Source: Callaeas wilsoni (taxonomy: Eukaryota; Chordata; Aves; Passeriformes; Callaeidae). From it: a stretch of DNA of 64,000 nt. Positions 36,175 through 48,379 of this stretch are shown piece after piece. Made by a program: the position numbers and the translations under genes. A model generated the notes under the pieces. That model searched no databases. It was not told where the DNA came from and saw nothing but the letters and a program-made list of their open reading frames with translations. Location of the stretch: the NCBI GenBank assembly GCA_013398955.1, contig VWPU01017432.1:124001-188000 (forward strand), given 5' to 3'. Every line of letters begins with the position of its first letter. Within the stretch, counting starts at the first letter, position 1.

Positions 36175-37439
36175 GTGGGTTAGTTACATGTTCATCATTT
36201 CAAGCACAGTCTATAAATTACAGTAAGAAAATAATATCATTCCACTCTTTCTACTTTGTGCTCCATATAGAAATGACCTGCCAGTCCTTCAGTTTTACTG
36301 CTGCCTCATAAGCTATCAGCAAGTTCAGGGGTTAGTCAATGGAAAATGAAGCAGTTCACAGAATAAATGGATGAATGAAATGTTAAACCATAGTAGAGCA
36401 AGCCAAAAACAATTTAGAGGAACCTCACTTAAGGCATAAAACCAAAAATAAATGTTCTGAATACTTCAGAAGCAAGATGCCTGCAAGGGGAATATTGGGT
36501 TATTAGATGAAGTGCAAAAAGAGTACTCAGGGAAGGAAAGACCACAACACAAACCTGAATTCTTTGCATCAAAATGTATTTCAGAGAAGCTGAGTGTGGT
36601 TCCCATACTGACATCTCACTCTGTGTTTTTTAAATAAGGGATGAGCCTTAGGGATCATCTTAAAATGACCTGTCAAAATAAAAAGTTTTAGAAGAAATTA
36701 GAAAATAGTTGTAAGAAATAAGTTATTAGGTCCTCATCCAGGAGTCCTAATGAAACTCAAGGAATTCCAGCACAATGTTGCCTCACTGGTCAATATAAGT
36801 GTCTAACCTACCATTTAAGTGGGCTGTGGTTCTATGGGAAGGAAAAGTTTTCTTTTTTTTAACAGTCTTCCATAAAGACATTCTTCTATGTAAAGCCTAC
36901 TGAAATTGTAAACCAAAAATATTTGATATTCAACTATCTTAAAAAAAAGGAAGGTCAGCATGGTTGTTTTGTATGTCATGTTTTAAAGAAATAATTTGTT
37001 AGCCTTTAAAAAATCTTGAATTTATTGATGGAGTCAAAAAAAAAATTTGATACAGTATACACGGATTTGCACAGTGTGGGAAAAGTTGGGGGAAAGGACC
37101 TACGCTGTACAAGAAGAAAAAATGAGACAGAGAGAGAGAGATGGAGGGAGAGCGTGAGTAGTGTTGTGTCATTTTACAACAGCTGGGGATCTCAATTTCC
37201 TACTTGACCTTTACCAAGGCAAGAATCCCAGGCCAGAATATTTGCTGTGGCCCTTCAGTACAATGGCATACTTCTTTAAGGAGAAGTCTACATTAATTTT
37301 ACTGCTTTTACTACATTCAGACATACTGTGCTCAAGGGTAGGTTATTTCTTAACCTGTGTACCCTTTATGCCACTCAAATGCTGTATGATTGATCATCCT
37401 GAAAGGTAGCAAAGAGGTAATCAGCCAGTTTTTACTCTG
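36175..37439. other. Intergenic, no gene seen
   Basis: AT-rich sequence with a short GA-rich tract near 37127-37156. No exon or known repeat recognised. Confidence 0.55.
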
Positions 37440-37685
37440 CCCTTCCTTCCTTCCTTCCTTCCTCCCTCCCTCCCTCCCTCCTTCCTTCCTTCCTTCCTTC
37501 CTCCCTCCCTCCCTCCCTCCTTCCTTCCTTCCTTCCTTCCTCCCTCCCTCCCTCCCTCCTTCCTTCCTTCCTTCCTTCCTCCCTCCCTCCCTCCCTCCTT
37601 CCTTCCTTCCTTCCTTCCTCCCTCCCTCCCTCCCTCCTTCCTTCCTTCCTTCCTTCGTTCCTCCCTTCCTCCTTTCCTCCCTCTA
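37440..37685. repeat. Pyrimidine minisatellite with 39-bp higher-order unit
   Basis: The tract mixes TTCC and TCCC tetranucleotides. From 37463 to 37657 it repeats a 39-bp unit built as (TCCC)4-TCC-(TTCC)5, with unit starts at 37463, 37502, 37541, 37580 and 37619. The edges are irregular. Because 39 is divisible by three, both strands stay open across it (a proline/serine/leucine frame one way, glutamate/glycine/lysine/arginine the other), but these are artefacts of the repeat. Confidence 0.95.
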
Positions 37686-40091
37686 ACTCATCTGGTATGT
37701 GATTGGCCATTAAGGTAGATAAAATGAGGAAAAACTTCACTGAAATAGGTGTTAGGAGAGAATGAAGAGTTTTTATCATATCTCGACAGTTATGATCCAG
37801 CTCATATCAAAGAAAAGACTGTATCACGCCTGCTTCTGGGGATTGCCTGGAGCAGCAACAGCAAAATCACAGGAGTAAATACAAATGAAAGTATCCTGAC
37901 TGCACTTCCTGGTCAGCTCCTGAAGTAGTAAGAAACAGACCTGACGGTTTCAAACTGATCATTTCCTAGCACAAAGCTGCTTCTAGGAGTGAGCTGATGA
38001 GCTGTGAAATTTGTATTGCCACAGGCAAGTCAAAATTACCCTGTCCTGTGTCTGTGATGCCAATGTAACTAATCCATGTAAATCTCATTTTTAAACAGAT
38101 TAAGCTAGATGTTTGAAATATGTTTTATTCTACTATTATTGAATTGTCTTTCATTGAATGGAAATGAAAAGGTCCAAGTTGGTGAAACTGTAAACCAGCC
38201 TAAACTGAAGCAGTAAAAGCTGATGCAGATTTCAAAAAAGCAAGTGAAACACGGCAATTTCCTAAGCAATAGAAAGTTGAGCAGAACAAAATTAAATAAA
38301 GAGAAAACTAAAAATTCAGGGGTAAAAGACCTAAAAATTATTGAAGAATCTCAGATAACAGATTTGCCATGCTTGTTGAGGAATTGTGCAGTGCTTCAGT
38401 ACTGGAATGTGAAGCAACTGCAGTCTGAAGATCCAATCACCCACTGGCATCATACCAGCTACCCTGAAGAGTAGTCCACACTGAAAATATATCAACTTGG
38501 TGAAGAATTGTATACCTTGTAATCCAGAAAATACTTGTGCAGTGGAATATTGCAAAGATGAGTCAAATTTCTCATCTGACAGGGTGTTGCCATCATAAAC
38601 GGAAGGTGAAAATTGCTGGTTTAGATCAGGACTACATGTCAACTGATCCAGTATGCTGCCACTACATATATTGGGGGAACAATAACAAAAGCTAGTGCAC
38701 CCAGCAACAGGCAAAAGCAGTAAGGTAGAGCTATGTGTATTTCCTTCTCTTTCCTACAAATGAAAGGTTTTCTTCATTTTTGCAAAGGACAGATTTCATT
38801 CCCTTTTAAGGAAAACATGTGTTGCCCAGTATATCCCTGAATGTTCCTGTGATGCATATGTATGTATGACCAAACCTTCTTCGAGCTGTCTGGAGTTTTG
38901 AGCCCGAGATATACTTTTGAAAACTGGATTTTTCTTTCCCGATTCTTTACTTGATACATGTTTATGATACCCCTCTTAACAATTCCCTCCTGAGCAAAAC
39001 AATCACAGCCTTTCAGTCTGCCAATAGAAAAAAGTCATTTTCCGTCTAGCCATCTTCAACTGACTTAGCGAAGTTTTTCCTGAATTCTGAACTATTTTTT
39101 TCCTTCTTTTTTTAATGATGAGGTGGTCACAAAGGTTCAGGTAACACCATGTAATTTTTTAAATTTTATTCAGTAGCCATATACTATAGTAAATTGCTTC
39201 CTACAGGATTTATATCCTGTTGAACAGCACTGTCTTAGTGCTTCTTCATGAACAAGGCAAGCCAAATATTGTAATGTGAGAGGTTGCCCATCTCCTTTCA
39301 TTAAATAAGGGGACTTGAGCCAAGATCCATTAAGCAAATACGTACTTATTCTTGCCATTTTAATTTAAAGGAACATTGAATTTAAATAAATCTTTAAAAA
39401 CCTGAATTTATCTTTTAATTTCAAAATTATTTATAAATAGATCACATTTCTTTCCTACCTACAGATGAAACTACTTCAGAGGTTGGTGTTCTGCAGAGAA
39501 ATTTTTATTTTTATAAAAAAGTACTCAAGAGAAAAGAAAAATAAGTCTTAATTATTTTGCAACAGTAGCAGTTTCTGGTGTAGCAGGGTCCCTGCCCTCT
39601 GGTTTTTGGGGGTTTTTTTACCTCTGTCCTGTTCTCCAGATGGTCCCTTCAGCTGCAAAGGTCTAGTTGTTTCCCAGGTGGAAGGTCCCCTCTGTTCCCC
39701 AGAGGTTTCAGCTGCCCAGAGCAGACAAACACCTCTTCCCACTGCTGCCAGGCTCCAAACTTTTAACAGAACAGAAATGGATTAACAGAGAAGAAGAACA
39801 GGCAGGAACTATATTTTCTTTCAAAACTGCAAACCCGCTTTTATCTTAGCCTATTTTGAACTGTTTTTAACATTATGGAGGACATTTGCAAAGCATAGTA
39901 AGAGCCTTGTGGTGATTTTCTTGGAAAGCCAAGAAGGGACTGATACATCTGTTGAAGGAACATCTTTGCTCTCTGCTCAAAGCATCTGCTACTAAATGTT
40001 GCTGGAGACACAGGAGGGCAAGGAGTTGGATCCTTGGTTTGATCCATTGTGTGGGTTGTTTAATCCAAGTGGGATTTTACAGTATATCTCA
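37686..40091. other. Intergenic, no gene seen
   Basis: No recognised feature. Open frames of 60-130 codons on both strands near 38.2-38.7 kb show no family motif and are treated as chance. Confidence 0.5.
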
Positions 40092-40208
40092 TATGATCAG
40101 CCCAGTTGGTTGGAGCGTGGTGCCAATACTGCCAAGGTTCGACCCCCACATTCAGCTCAGAATTGGTCCTCTGTGGGTCCCTTCCAACTCAGACTATTCT
40201 GTGATATG
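40092..40208 (+). mobile_element. tRNA-Ile-derived SINE with CR1-like tail
   Basis: The head reads ATCAGCCCAGTTGGTTGGAG, CGTGGTGCCAATACTGCC and AAGGTTCGACCCCC, which follows the A box, anticodon arm and B box of a nuclear isoleucine tRNA. The tail TGTGGGTCCCTTCCAACTCA and ATTCTGTGATATGA is the 3' end of a CR1 subgroup. This composition is that of CR1-mobilised SINEs known in songbirds (I recall the name TguSINE1). The internal promoter boxes are mutated and it is not a functional tRNA. Confidence 0.82.
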
Positions 40209-41989
40209 ACAGAAGTTATTTGTTCACTATCTTCCATTACAACCGCCTTGAAGACCTGTCTGGGGCAGTGTCATTAACATAAATCATCAAAAGGGATAAG
40301 TGCTGTGGAAAACTTGGAAAATTTACATGGACACTCTGAGCAGCTGTAAGTCAACACATCTCTGTTTTCTTCAGGGAAATTGTGCTGGTTCACATCAACT
40401 GATGAAATGTCTCACTGAGTTAATTTGACCTTAAACAGCTCTGTGCAGTGGGGGCCATGGCTGTGGTGAACAGCAGAACTTATTGGTTGGGATTTTTTTC
40501 ATGGGCCTGATTAAGAAATTTATGCTGATTTCTTTTTGCTTTGGAAAATGGTGATTCACTAGAACATGACTTCTGAGAAGGAAAGTACATTGAAACCAGT
40601 CCTAAATAAGAGATTAAAGAAGGGTTTTAACGCTTTAGACTGTCCCTCTAGGATTGCTGCAACACAGAAGTTTTTATCCCTCAATTCATAGGAATTTTCT
40701 GTTTTGAAATCTGAACCTATTCCTCCATATCTGAAAGAATACCAGTACAAATGAAATACCAAAATCACCAAAGGATACCAAAATAAATTAAATTATACAT
40801 CTGAGAGAATCTAATTCAGTTTCTCTAACAAATTTTCCAATACAAAATAAAATATCTTCAAACAGTTAACACTAAAATTATATGTCAAGAGAATTAATAT
40901 GCTTTGTAAACAAGGATTTGATTTAATCCAAGATACATGAGTGCATTTTTTGTGAACTACAGGGACTCATTCCTGCCATTATAAAATTTAATTTCCAGAG
41001 TCTGGCCCCTTTCAATGTGCATACTGCAGCCTTTACTCCAAAAGATGTGACTACAATTTTAGATTCCTTCTGAATAAATTGTCTACCAGCTTATGACTCC
41101 AAAACATGTGGCACTGGAAATTCTTCTCCCAGACTATAAAAGCATGAGTAGTTCAGGCCTATGATAGGAGGTAAGTTGTAGTTGCTGTCTTAGAGCATGC
41201 GCCCAGGATTTTCATGCTGTTTGGTTTCTACAGATTGCTGCAATATTTGGGGTTTGTTCTGGATTCTGGAACAGAAGTATAAAAAAGATGTATTATCAGA
41301 TAAGTAAAAAGACTAGCAAAAACTTCAAATTCCGTTACTAAAATAGCTGTTGCCCACAGTAAAAAGTATGGAAAATAATCTGAAACCACAGACACCAACA
41401 TTTCCCTTCAGAATTGAGAATATAGGATGTGATATTTTGATAATTATGAAGAGGACTTTGGAAGTGCCTCAGGCTCATTAATCCTCTGGAGTTATGAACC
41501 TTAAGAAAAATCCTGTCTTGTGCTTTTAAGGATTTCATGAGGATTTGGTAGTCAGCAAACCCCAGGTCTCTCAGGTTTTTGCTGAAGTGTTGACACAGGC
41601 TTTTTCCTTGGGAATAATACCAGGGTATTTTTCTCTACACAAAATTACTCTCATCAGCATTTGAGTGTTTTCCAACCAAGTTATCTGGTCCAAACTGGGA
41701 CCAGATATGGCTTTTACTTGGCCTGGCAAGTCATCCTCATCTGTCAAGATGTGACCTAAAATCCTGGTGTAGCTGTAGGTCCCAGTTCCCCACACCACGT
41801 AGGAGGAGTGGCAGGGCAGTTGGCTTTGGCACCAGCTCTCATGGAACACTGGGCTTCACTCACCATTATTTTGCAGCCCCAATTTTTTTTTTTTTTTTAA
41901 GTGAAAGCATAGCAGTCCTTTCATCCTATGCTGAAATTAGTTTGTAAAAGTAGGTGGAAGGAACGATCTGAAGGTAGGTGGGCTGTACC
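40209..41989. other. Intergenic, no gene seen
   Basis: No exon or repeat family recognised apart from a T17 run at 41883-41899. Confidence 0.5.
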
Positions 41990-42365
41990 ATCAGATGACC
42001 CAGTGAACTAGAACTCCTGTCAGCCTAACCTCAGTGCTGGGAAGGTCATGGAACAGATCACCAACGCTCAGCCAACGTGCAGGACAACACTCAGCGCGTG
42101 CCAGCACTCAGCATGTGCAGGACAACCGGGGGATCAGGCCCAGCAAGCACAGGTTTGTGAAAGGCATGTCCTGCTTGACCAACCTGACCTCTTTATGTGG
42201 CCAGGTGACCCATTCAGTGGATGACAGAAAAGCTGTGGATTTTGTGTTCCTGGACTTTTAGTAAAGCCTTTAACACCATGTCCCACAACATTCTCCTGGA
42301 GAAGCTGGCTGCTCATGGCTTGGACAGGTGCAGTGCTTGCTGGGTGAAAAACGGGACGCTGCACT
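41990..42365 (+). mobile_element. CR1 LINE fragment (reverse-transcriptase region)
   Basis: Plus-strand CR1 internal fragment that starts in the CTAACCTCAGTGCTGGGAAG region and ends soon after GGGTGAAAAACGGG. It comes from the middle of ORF2, so it lacks the 3' terminus usually kept by CR1 copies. It is either part of a larger decayed copy or a rearranged piece. Flanking sequence is not clearly CR1. Confidence 0.82.
42140..42363 (+). pseudogene. CR1 reverse-transcriptase fragment, frameshifted
   Basis: One frame gives CLTNLTSLCGQVTHSVDD and then DFVFLDF before a stop. The next frame continues with SKAFNTMSHNILLEKLAAHG and then CWVKN. Together these are the LDFSKAFDT and LLEKL blocks around the first catalytic aspartate of the CR1 polymerase. 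An extra T in the CTGGACTTTTAGTAAAGCC stretch (near 42255-42262) causes the frameshift. A dead copy. Confidence 0.8.
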
Positions 42366-43980
42366 CTAAAGCGCACTTGGTCACTTTGAAAGACAACTTA
42401 AAAGTCACTGAAGACTGGTGCATGGAAATGTTGCATTGTGTTTAAAATAAGTGAACAAGTAGAGCCTTTGTAACTCAAAATACGTGGAATTTTTCCTCCT
42501 TTTCCTTTTCTCACTGGCTTTTTTGTACTATTCAGTGGTTCACACACCTTTCGGTAGAGATGGGGTGACTTGTTAAGAGCAAATGGGTCATGCATACTGA
42601 GCTTTGATAGTAGGAGACAGACCTTTTAATGTCATCCAAACACAGATGAAATGAACTGGCCTCGGAATTTTTTTCCTTTAATTCCTCATATCTACTCAAA
42701 ACTCATGAGGTCCCCAAAGTAATAAAAGAAACACTTCAGCCACACACTTCATTGGTTTCTCCTGGTTCTGTTGGGCACAGAGGGGCATTCTGCCAGAAAT
42801 AGTTGTAAATGGCACCATCCCTATAAAGGACAATGAAAATTGTGTTTTCAAAACCCGTCAGTTGTGACCAATTCTTCTTAAATACCTCTTGGGCTTTTCT
42901 GCAGGAAGAACAGCTGACAGGATATACAGAGGCAATAAAAACATTTAAACATTGTCAATACATCAGGCTTCGGAGCCATGCAAGAAGCAAAGCCCCGGTA
43001 GCACATCCAGACCTTGAATTTTGACTGGAGTCCTGCATGACTTAGAAACAGTAAAGGGCACAGGAAAGGGTGGAGGCAGCAAGTGCTACCATTGCCCATC
43101 ATAATGAAAATTAGTTAAAAGAGGCTGAGAGGCTTCTCTGAAACTTGTGCACTGAGGAATGCAAAACATGGCAGGAAAATCCAACGCCTGCTATTCCTCC
43201 CTTGTCTCTTCCTTTTCAAGAGATTCGTACAATGGAGATGACTTACCTCAATAAATTGCTCTATTGTGAACTTCTGTGTTGCATTGAATTAGATTTTGTA
43301 TTCTGTTTAACAGAGCTAAAGTAATAAATTAGAGGATAATTAGAAGAGATGTCTTCCTACAAATACAGCTGACACTGGCAGAAAGGTTTTAAGATAGAGC
43401 AGTGAGGCAATGTATTAAAATTATTGAATAATTTTAATATACAATAATTATTAAATAATACATACTCTGGGTTAATTCTCCATAGTGATTTCTCTGGAAA
43501 AATGGATAGTAGCAAGGAACAGTACAGAAGAATAAAGTAGATGAAGCCACGTAATTCTTCATCAGGCAAGTGCTTTACTGCCATCATAGTGACAAGGTGA
43601 GATCAAGTATGAAGAGGTACAAGCTCATGGGTCAGAGACAGAGTATGGCCTCACCTGCATTGTTGAAAACTGGATTAACTCCTATAGCCAACATAGATAT
43701 GCTGCAAAAATGAGATCTGATGTTGTGTATGAGAAATTTTGTCCCAATGTATTGAGATGCACTCCAGCTAAATTGAAGCAGGAAAATGTTTAGGCCAGGA
43801 TGATTTGCACCAGGCAGTCTGACATACTGACTGAATGGAAACTTGATGAAAACCAAGGGCTATAAGAACATATTCAATATTTAGGATAAGAAAATGACAA
43901 ACCAAAAAATGAAAACACAAAACACATCAAGGCACCTTGAGGTCATATTTGCATTTTGCAATGTTGAGTATTTCTGTATT
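42366..43980. other. Intergenic, no gene seen
   Basis: No recognised feature. Confidence 0.5.
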
Positions 43981-44455
43981 ATAGAATCATAAAGTCTTAG
44001 AATATTCTGAGTTGGAAAGGACTCACAAAGGTTATCAAAGTCCAACTCCTGGCCCTGCTCAGGACAACCACAAGAATCACACTATGTGCCTGAGAACATT
44101 GTCCCAATGCTTCCTGACCTCAGGCAGGCTTTGTGCCATGACCACTTCCCTGGGGACCCTGTTCCAGCGCCCAGCCATTGTCTAGGTGAAGAACCTTTTC
44201 CTGCCATCTAACCTAATCCTGCCCTTACACAGCTTCAGGCCATTCCCTCAGGTCACCACAGAGTAGAGATCAGTGTCTGCCCCTTCTCTTCCCCTCATGA
44301 GGAAGCTGCAGACTGCAATGAGGTCTCCCCTCAGTCTCCTCTTCTCCAGGCTGAACTGACCAAATGACTTCAGCTGCTTCTTGTATGGCTTCCCCTCCAG
44401 ACCCTTCACCATCTTCATAGCCCTTCTTTGGATGCTTTCTAATAGCTTCTTACAT
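43981..44455 (-). mobile_element. CR1 LINE 3' fragment, about 475 bp
   Basis: Starts ATAGAATCATAAAGTCTTAG and GAGTTGGAAAGGACTCA (complement of the 3' tail), then GTCCAACTCCTGGCCCTGC, CTTCCCTGGGGACCCTGTTC, a CTCCTCTTCTCCAGGCTGAA block, and ends at GGATGCTTTCTAATAGCTTC. This is a different CR1 subgroup from 7031-8305 and matches the small fragment at 5661-5768. Well preserved but without a coding frame. Confidence 0.92.
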
Positions 44456-46095
44456 TGTGTGTCTGTTCTTGTTTCTACAGCCTCACTTTGCTTTTAGTCC
44501 ACAAGCGAAACAGGACAGAAATTGTATTACCTGTAATGTTCGTCCATGATGATGATAGTGGTTCCCCATCTTGGTGGCTGTCTAGGCACTGCTTTAGGAA
44601 GCACCATTATTACAAGAAAAGCAAGATGTATTATTTCTCTTCTCTTATATGTTTGAAAATACATAATTTTCTGTATGTTTGTTTACTTTGCTCAGGATGC
44701 ATGTTGCAATATAAATTTGGAACTTCCTAGTAATTTTTAAGGTTTAATCTGTGTCTGAATGATTCAATTAGATCCAAGTTGCCCTTTAAAAAGCATAAGT
44801 TAACTTCTTTATTTTGCAGAAATTGAGGAATTTGATACCTGGGAAGAAAGTATTCATGAGCACAACTCCAGATGGATGTGCTTGGTGGAGAAATATTTTT
44901 ATCTTGTTAAGGAAAATGCATTAATGCAAATGTGAATACAAGAAGTTATAAATGTTAAAGGTAATCCCATCTCAAAGCTACTTACAGAGACAGATATTAT
45001 TACCCAGTCTTTATAATGCTGTAAATTGTGTCTGATTTGAACTTCATTTTAAACTCCATAGTGAAAGAGAAATCAAAATTTTCTGTTAAATACAAAAGCT
45101 TAAATGAGAATTCAGCACACAGGAGACAGCAGACTGACAATATACAATCTCACTGAAGCTTGAGTGTGCATAGACTAGCACAGTTAATCAAAAACCGCAC
45201 TCATCTGCCAACTCTTTATGCATTCATCAAAGCTCAGCAGAGAGTTATCAGCACAGAAGATTCATACATCAAGGCTTCAGTTCTGGCTTCCTTGACATCC
45301 CAAGCAGATTAGTCTGTGACAGATTTCTGTAGCCCAGCAAGCATCCCGAAGTGGAGCTACAATGGAGATGACAAGCAAATCCTTGGCGTCTGATGTCATG
45401 TCCACTTGTTCCATCAAAGCCAGCAAGGTTTCACTAAGGTTATTGAACTCATACAGGTTTAGGAGCTGTGTTTTTATTCAGACAACATGACAGGACAAGT
45501 CCTCAGCAGCTCTATGCAGGTGATAACCTTTCAGAGAACACATGAATAAATAAATCTCTTTCAGACTGCTTTCAAAACATCCATGTGTTTCCCATGCAAT
45601 CAGACCAAAGGAGGGCTGGATCACAAGTAACCATTGAAAAATGCTGTTTCTGTTCCCACAAGGTATCCCAAAGGAGATCATGATGTACTTCTCAGTGTCT
45701 CAAGGAAGCAAGAGTAGAGAGATTATCTCTCCACTTTTTTGTGTGCCTCATGCAGCTGATGCTGGGCATGTACTGGCTGGATGTAGATGTTTTGATCTGG
45801 GTTTGAAGCCAGGCATTAAGGAGTATGCTGCCTGGGAAAATCCCATGGTATGCCTACATAGGAGGTCAGGCAGTCTTTCTAGCATAGGACTAGGGCTGAG
45901 GTAGAAGAAAAGACCATCCCTATCTAGGGATGTCAGGATTAGGCTCTGGGCGGGAGCAAGTGTGCCTGTTTTCCTCAGTATGTGAAATCCTCCAGTTCAT
46001 TGATTTTAGTTCTCTGTGTGAGACTGTAATGTCTCTGTCTGCGAAGATACCATCATGCCCCATTTTTCTGCGACATGGGCTCAAAGCCACCACCT
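44456..46095. other. Intergenic, no gene seen
   Basis: No recognised exon or repeat. Confidence 0.5.
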
Positions 46096-46462
46096 GTGGA
46101 GTTGTTCAGCCTGGAGAAGAGAAGGCTCTGGATAGACCTTATTGTGGCCTTTCAATATATAAAGGGGGCTTATAAGAAAGATGGAAAGAGATCTTTTATC
46201 AGGGCCTAACAGGACAAGGGGTGACAGCTTTAACTTCAAAGAAAGTAGATTTAGATTGGAAATAAGAAAATTTTTGTGATGAGGGTGGTGAGACACTGGA
46301 ACAGATTGCCCAGAGAAGGTGCAACATCACTGAAATTGCCCAAGGCCAGATTGAATGGGGCCCAGACCAACTTGATCTAGTGGAAAATGTTCCTGTTCAT
46401 GACAGGGGATTGGATTAGATGAATGGTCCTTTCTGCCCAAACCGTTCTATGATTTTATGATC
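46096..46462 (+). mobile_element. CR1 LINE 3' fragment with intact terminal repeat
   Basis: Plus strand begins TGGAGTTGTTCAGCCTGGAG and GAAGGCTC, runs through GGGCTTATAAGAAAGATGG, AGACACTGGAACAGATTGCC and CTTGATCTAGTGGAAAATGT, and ends GTTCTATGATTTTATGATC, the characteristic CR1 3' octamer-like repeat. Moderately diverged, no coding frame. Confidence 0.92.
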
Positions 46463-48379
46463 ATTCCACTGAGAACTTGCAAATAGATCCAAGACAGTAA
46501 ATTTACTGAAAAACCTCATAGGTCGTGGTAAAGACCTATGTTAACAGCTAAAGCAAAAGCCATACACATAAGCAAAGCAAAACAAGAAACTAACTCCACA
46601 CTTCCCATAAGCAGGCAGGTGTTCAGCCATCCCTAGGAAAGCAGGGATCCATTATACTCAGCAGTGACTTTGGAAGAGAAACTCCATCACTCCCTTTCCT
46701 TCTCCTCCTCCAGCTTTCTATGCTGAGCATGATGCCAAATGGTCTGGAATGTCCCTTGGGTCAACTGGGATCAGCTGTCCCAGCTCTGTCCCCTCCCAAA
46801 TTCTTGTGCATCTCCAGCTTCCTCACTGGCAGAAAAGGCCCTGGCTTTGTGTAAGCCCTGTTCAGCAATAACGAAAACATCCCTCAGTTATCAATACTGT
46901 TTCCAGCACAAATCCAAAACATAGCCCCATACCAGCTACTATAAATAAAATAACCTCTACCCCAGCCCAAACTAGCACACTCCCTTTTACCCTTCCAATT
47001 ATCTCCTGCATCCCACAGGTAAAGAGTGAGAAAGTGTCTGCCTGGGGCTTAGCTGCCTGACCAAGGTGAACCACACTGGGTCATAGCGGTGTGATGCTGT
47101 TCGAAGGATGAGGCAGCAGCCAGACTCGTTTTGGTATTGCCTTGTAAGGCTCCTTAAGTGTCAGCTGTCAGGCAGGTATTAGAAAAGGATGATAGATCAA
47201 GGTATTGTAAGAACCTGTAGAACGATAACTTTCCTGTGCAGATGACTGACCAAGCATCTCCACATACAGAAAGGGAGGGAATTCTATGCCCTGTTACTTC
47301 CTCCAACACACCAAGAAGTCTGGATTACATGAGTTGCGCTAGTCATGTCACTCACTCACTCACTCACCAGATAATAACTTCTCTGGAACTGATATACAAC
47401 TTGTTCTAAAGTCACAGCACACAAAGGAATATTTTTGTTACAGGGAGTTCTCCACTTTCCTTAGGTAAAAGTAAAATCATCAACACCTAAACAATGAATT
47501 TAGCAATGCTTTTGTACATAAGCTTAGATTTACTGTAAATGCTGGAATTATAAAGAGATGCTGCTCCCTTTTAGAAAGCAGCAGATAAACTGATGCCTTT
47601 AGGTTGCCATGGAATGTTCTTTTAGAGACAGCTTTAGGAAATGTCAGTTCCAAAATAACATAAATAGTCTGTAAAAATTCTTGAAAGAACAGGCATAAAC
47701 CTACAAGACTCTCAGCAGAATTTTCTTCCATATCAATACTCTGCGATGGACTGAAGAGATTTTAAAGGCGTTTCTCCTCAGAGGTAGCTGCACTTCAAAG
47801 GTCTCAGACTGGTGAAGCCCATTCAAAATGGAATTTAAATGCAAATGTAAGTAATGTAGAGAAAATGATTTTCTGATAGTGATGAGGATAGATACATTAA
47901 AAAAAGATTCCTTCTGGAACCATGTCTACTTGCAAAGAAAAGTCTAAGTGCTGCACATTTTAACAGGGTCACTAATTCCGTTAAAAATGGAAATGTAACA
48001 GGGTCTAGGATTATTTCAATCCCCTTTAGGAATGCAAAGTGCTTTAAGAACATATTTTGCTTCCCCAGCTCACAGCCACTTGATCCTAAGAAGAGTGGCA
48101 ACTGTTTAAACCAGCAATAAATCATGGAAGCCAAGAATCTGAGTCAACTGGGCCAATAATCCAATTACCAGAAAGTGGCTTTTAATGGTCACGTAAATGT
48201 GTAAACACTGTAAACTCATGTAAATTTTCTCTTCATATTTTATTTCATGCACATACAGACATACATATTTCACTTGTTTTAAAGTATTTCTTTAATCTAC
48301 CTGAAGGCTGTAAACCTCTTAGCATGCTTGACCTGCAGTTCTGTTTGGGACCAGAGACTATTTAGGGTTATTACAGACA
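46463..48379. other. Intergenic, no gene seen
   Basis: No recognised feature apart from a short CACT tetranucleotide run near 47346-47367. Confidence 0.5.

Noticed and set aside
37390..37779. Proline/serine-rich and glycine/arginine/glutamate-rich frames
   Set aside because: Products of the CTTC/CTCC minisatellite, which stays open because its unit is 39 bp.
40092..40150. Possible functional tRNA-Ile gene
   Set aside because: The acceptor stem is missing, the anticodon arm is altered and a CR1-like tail follows, so it is a SINE head.
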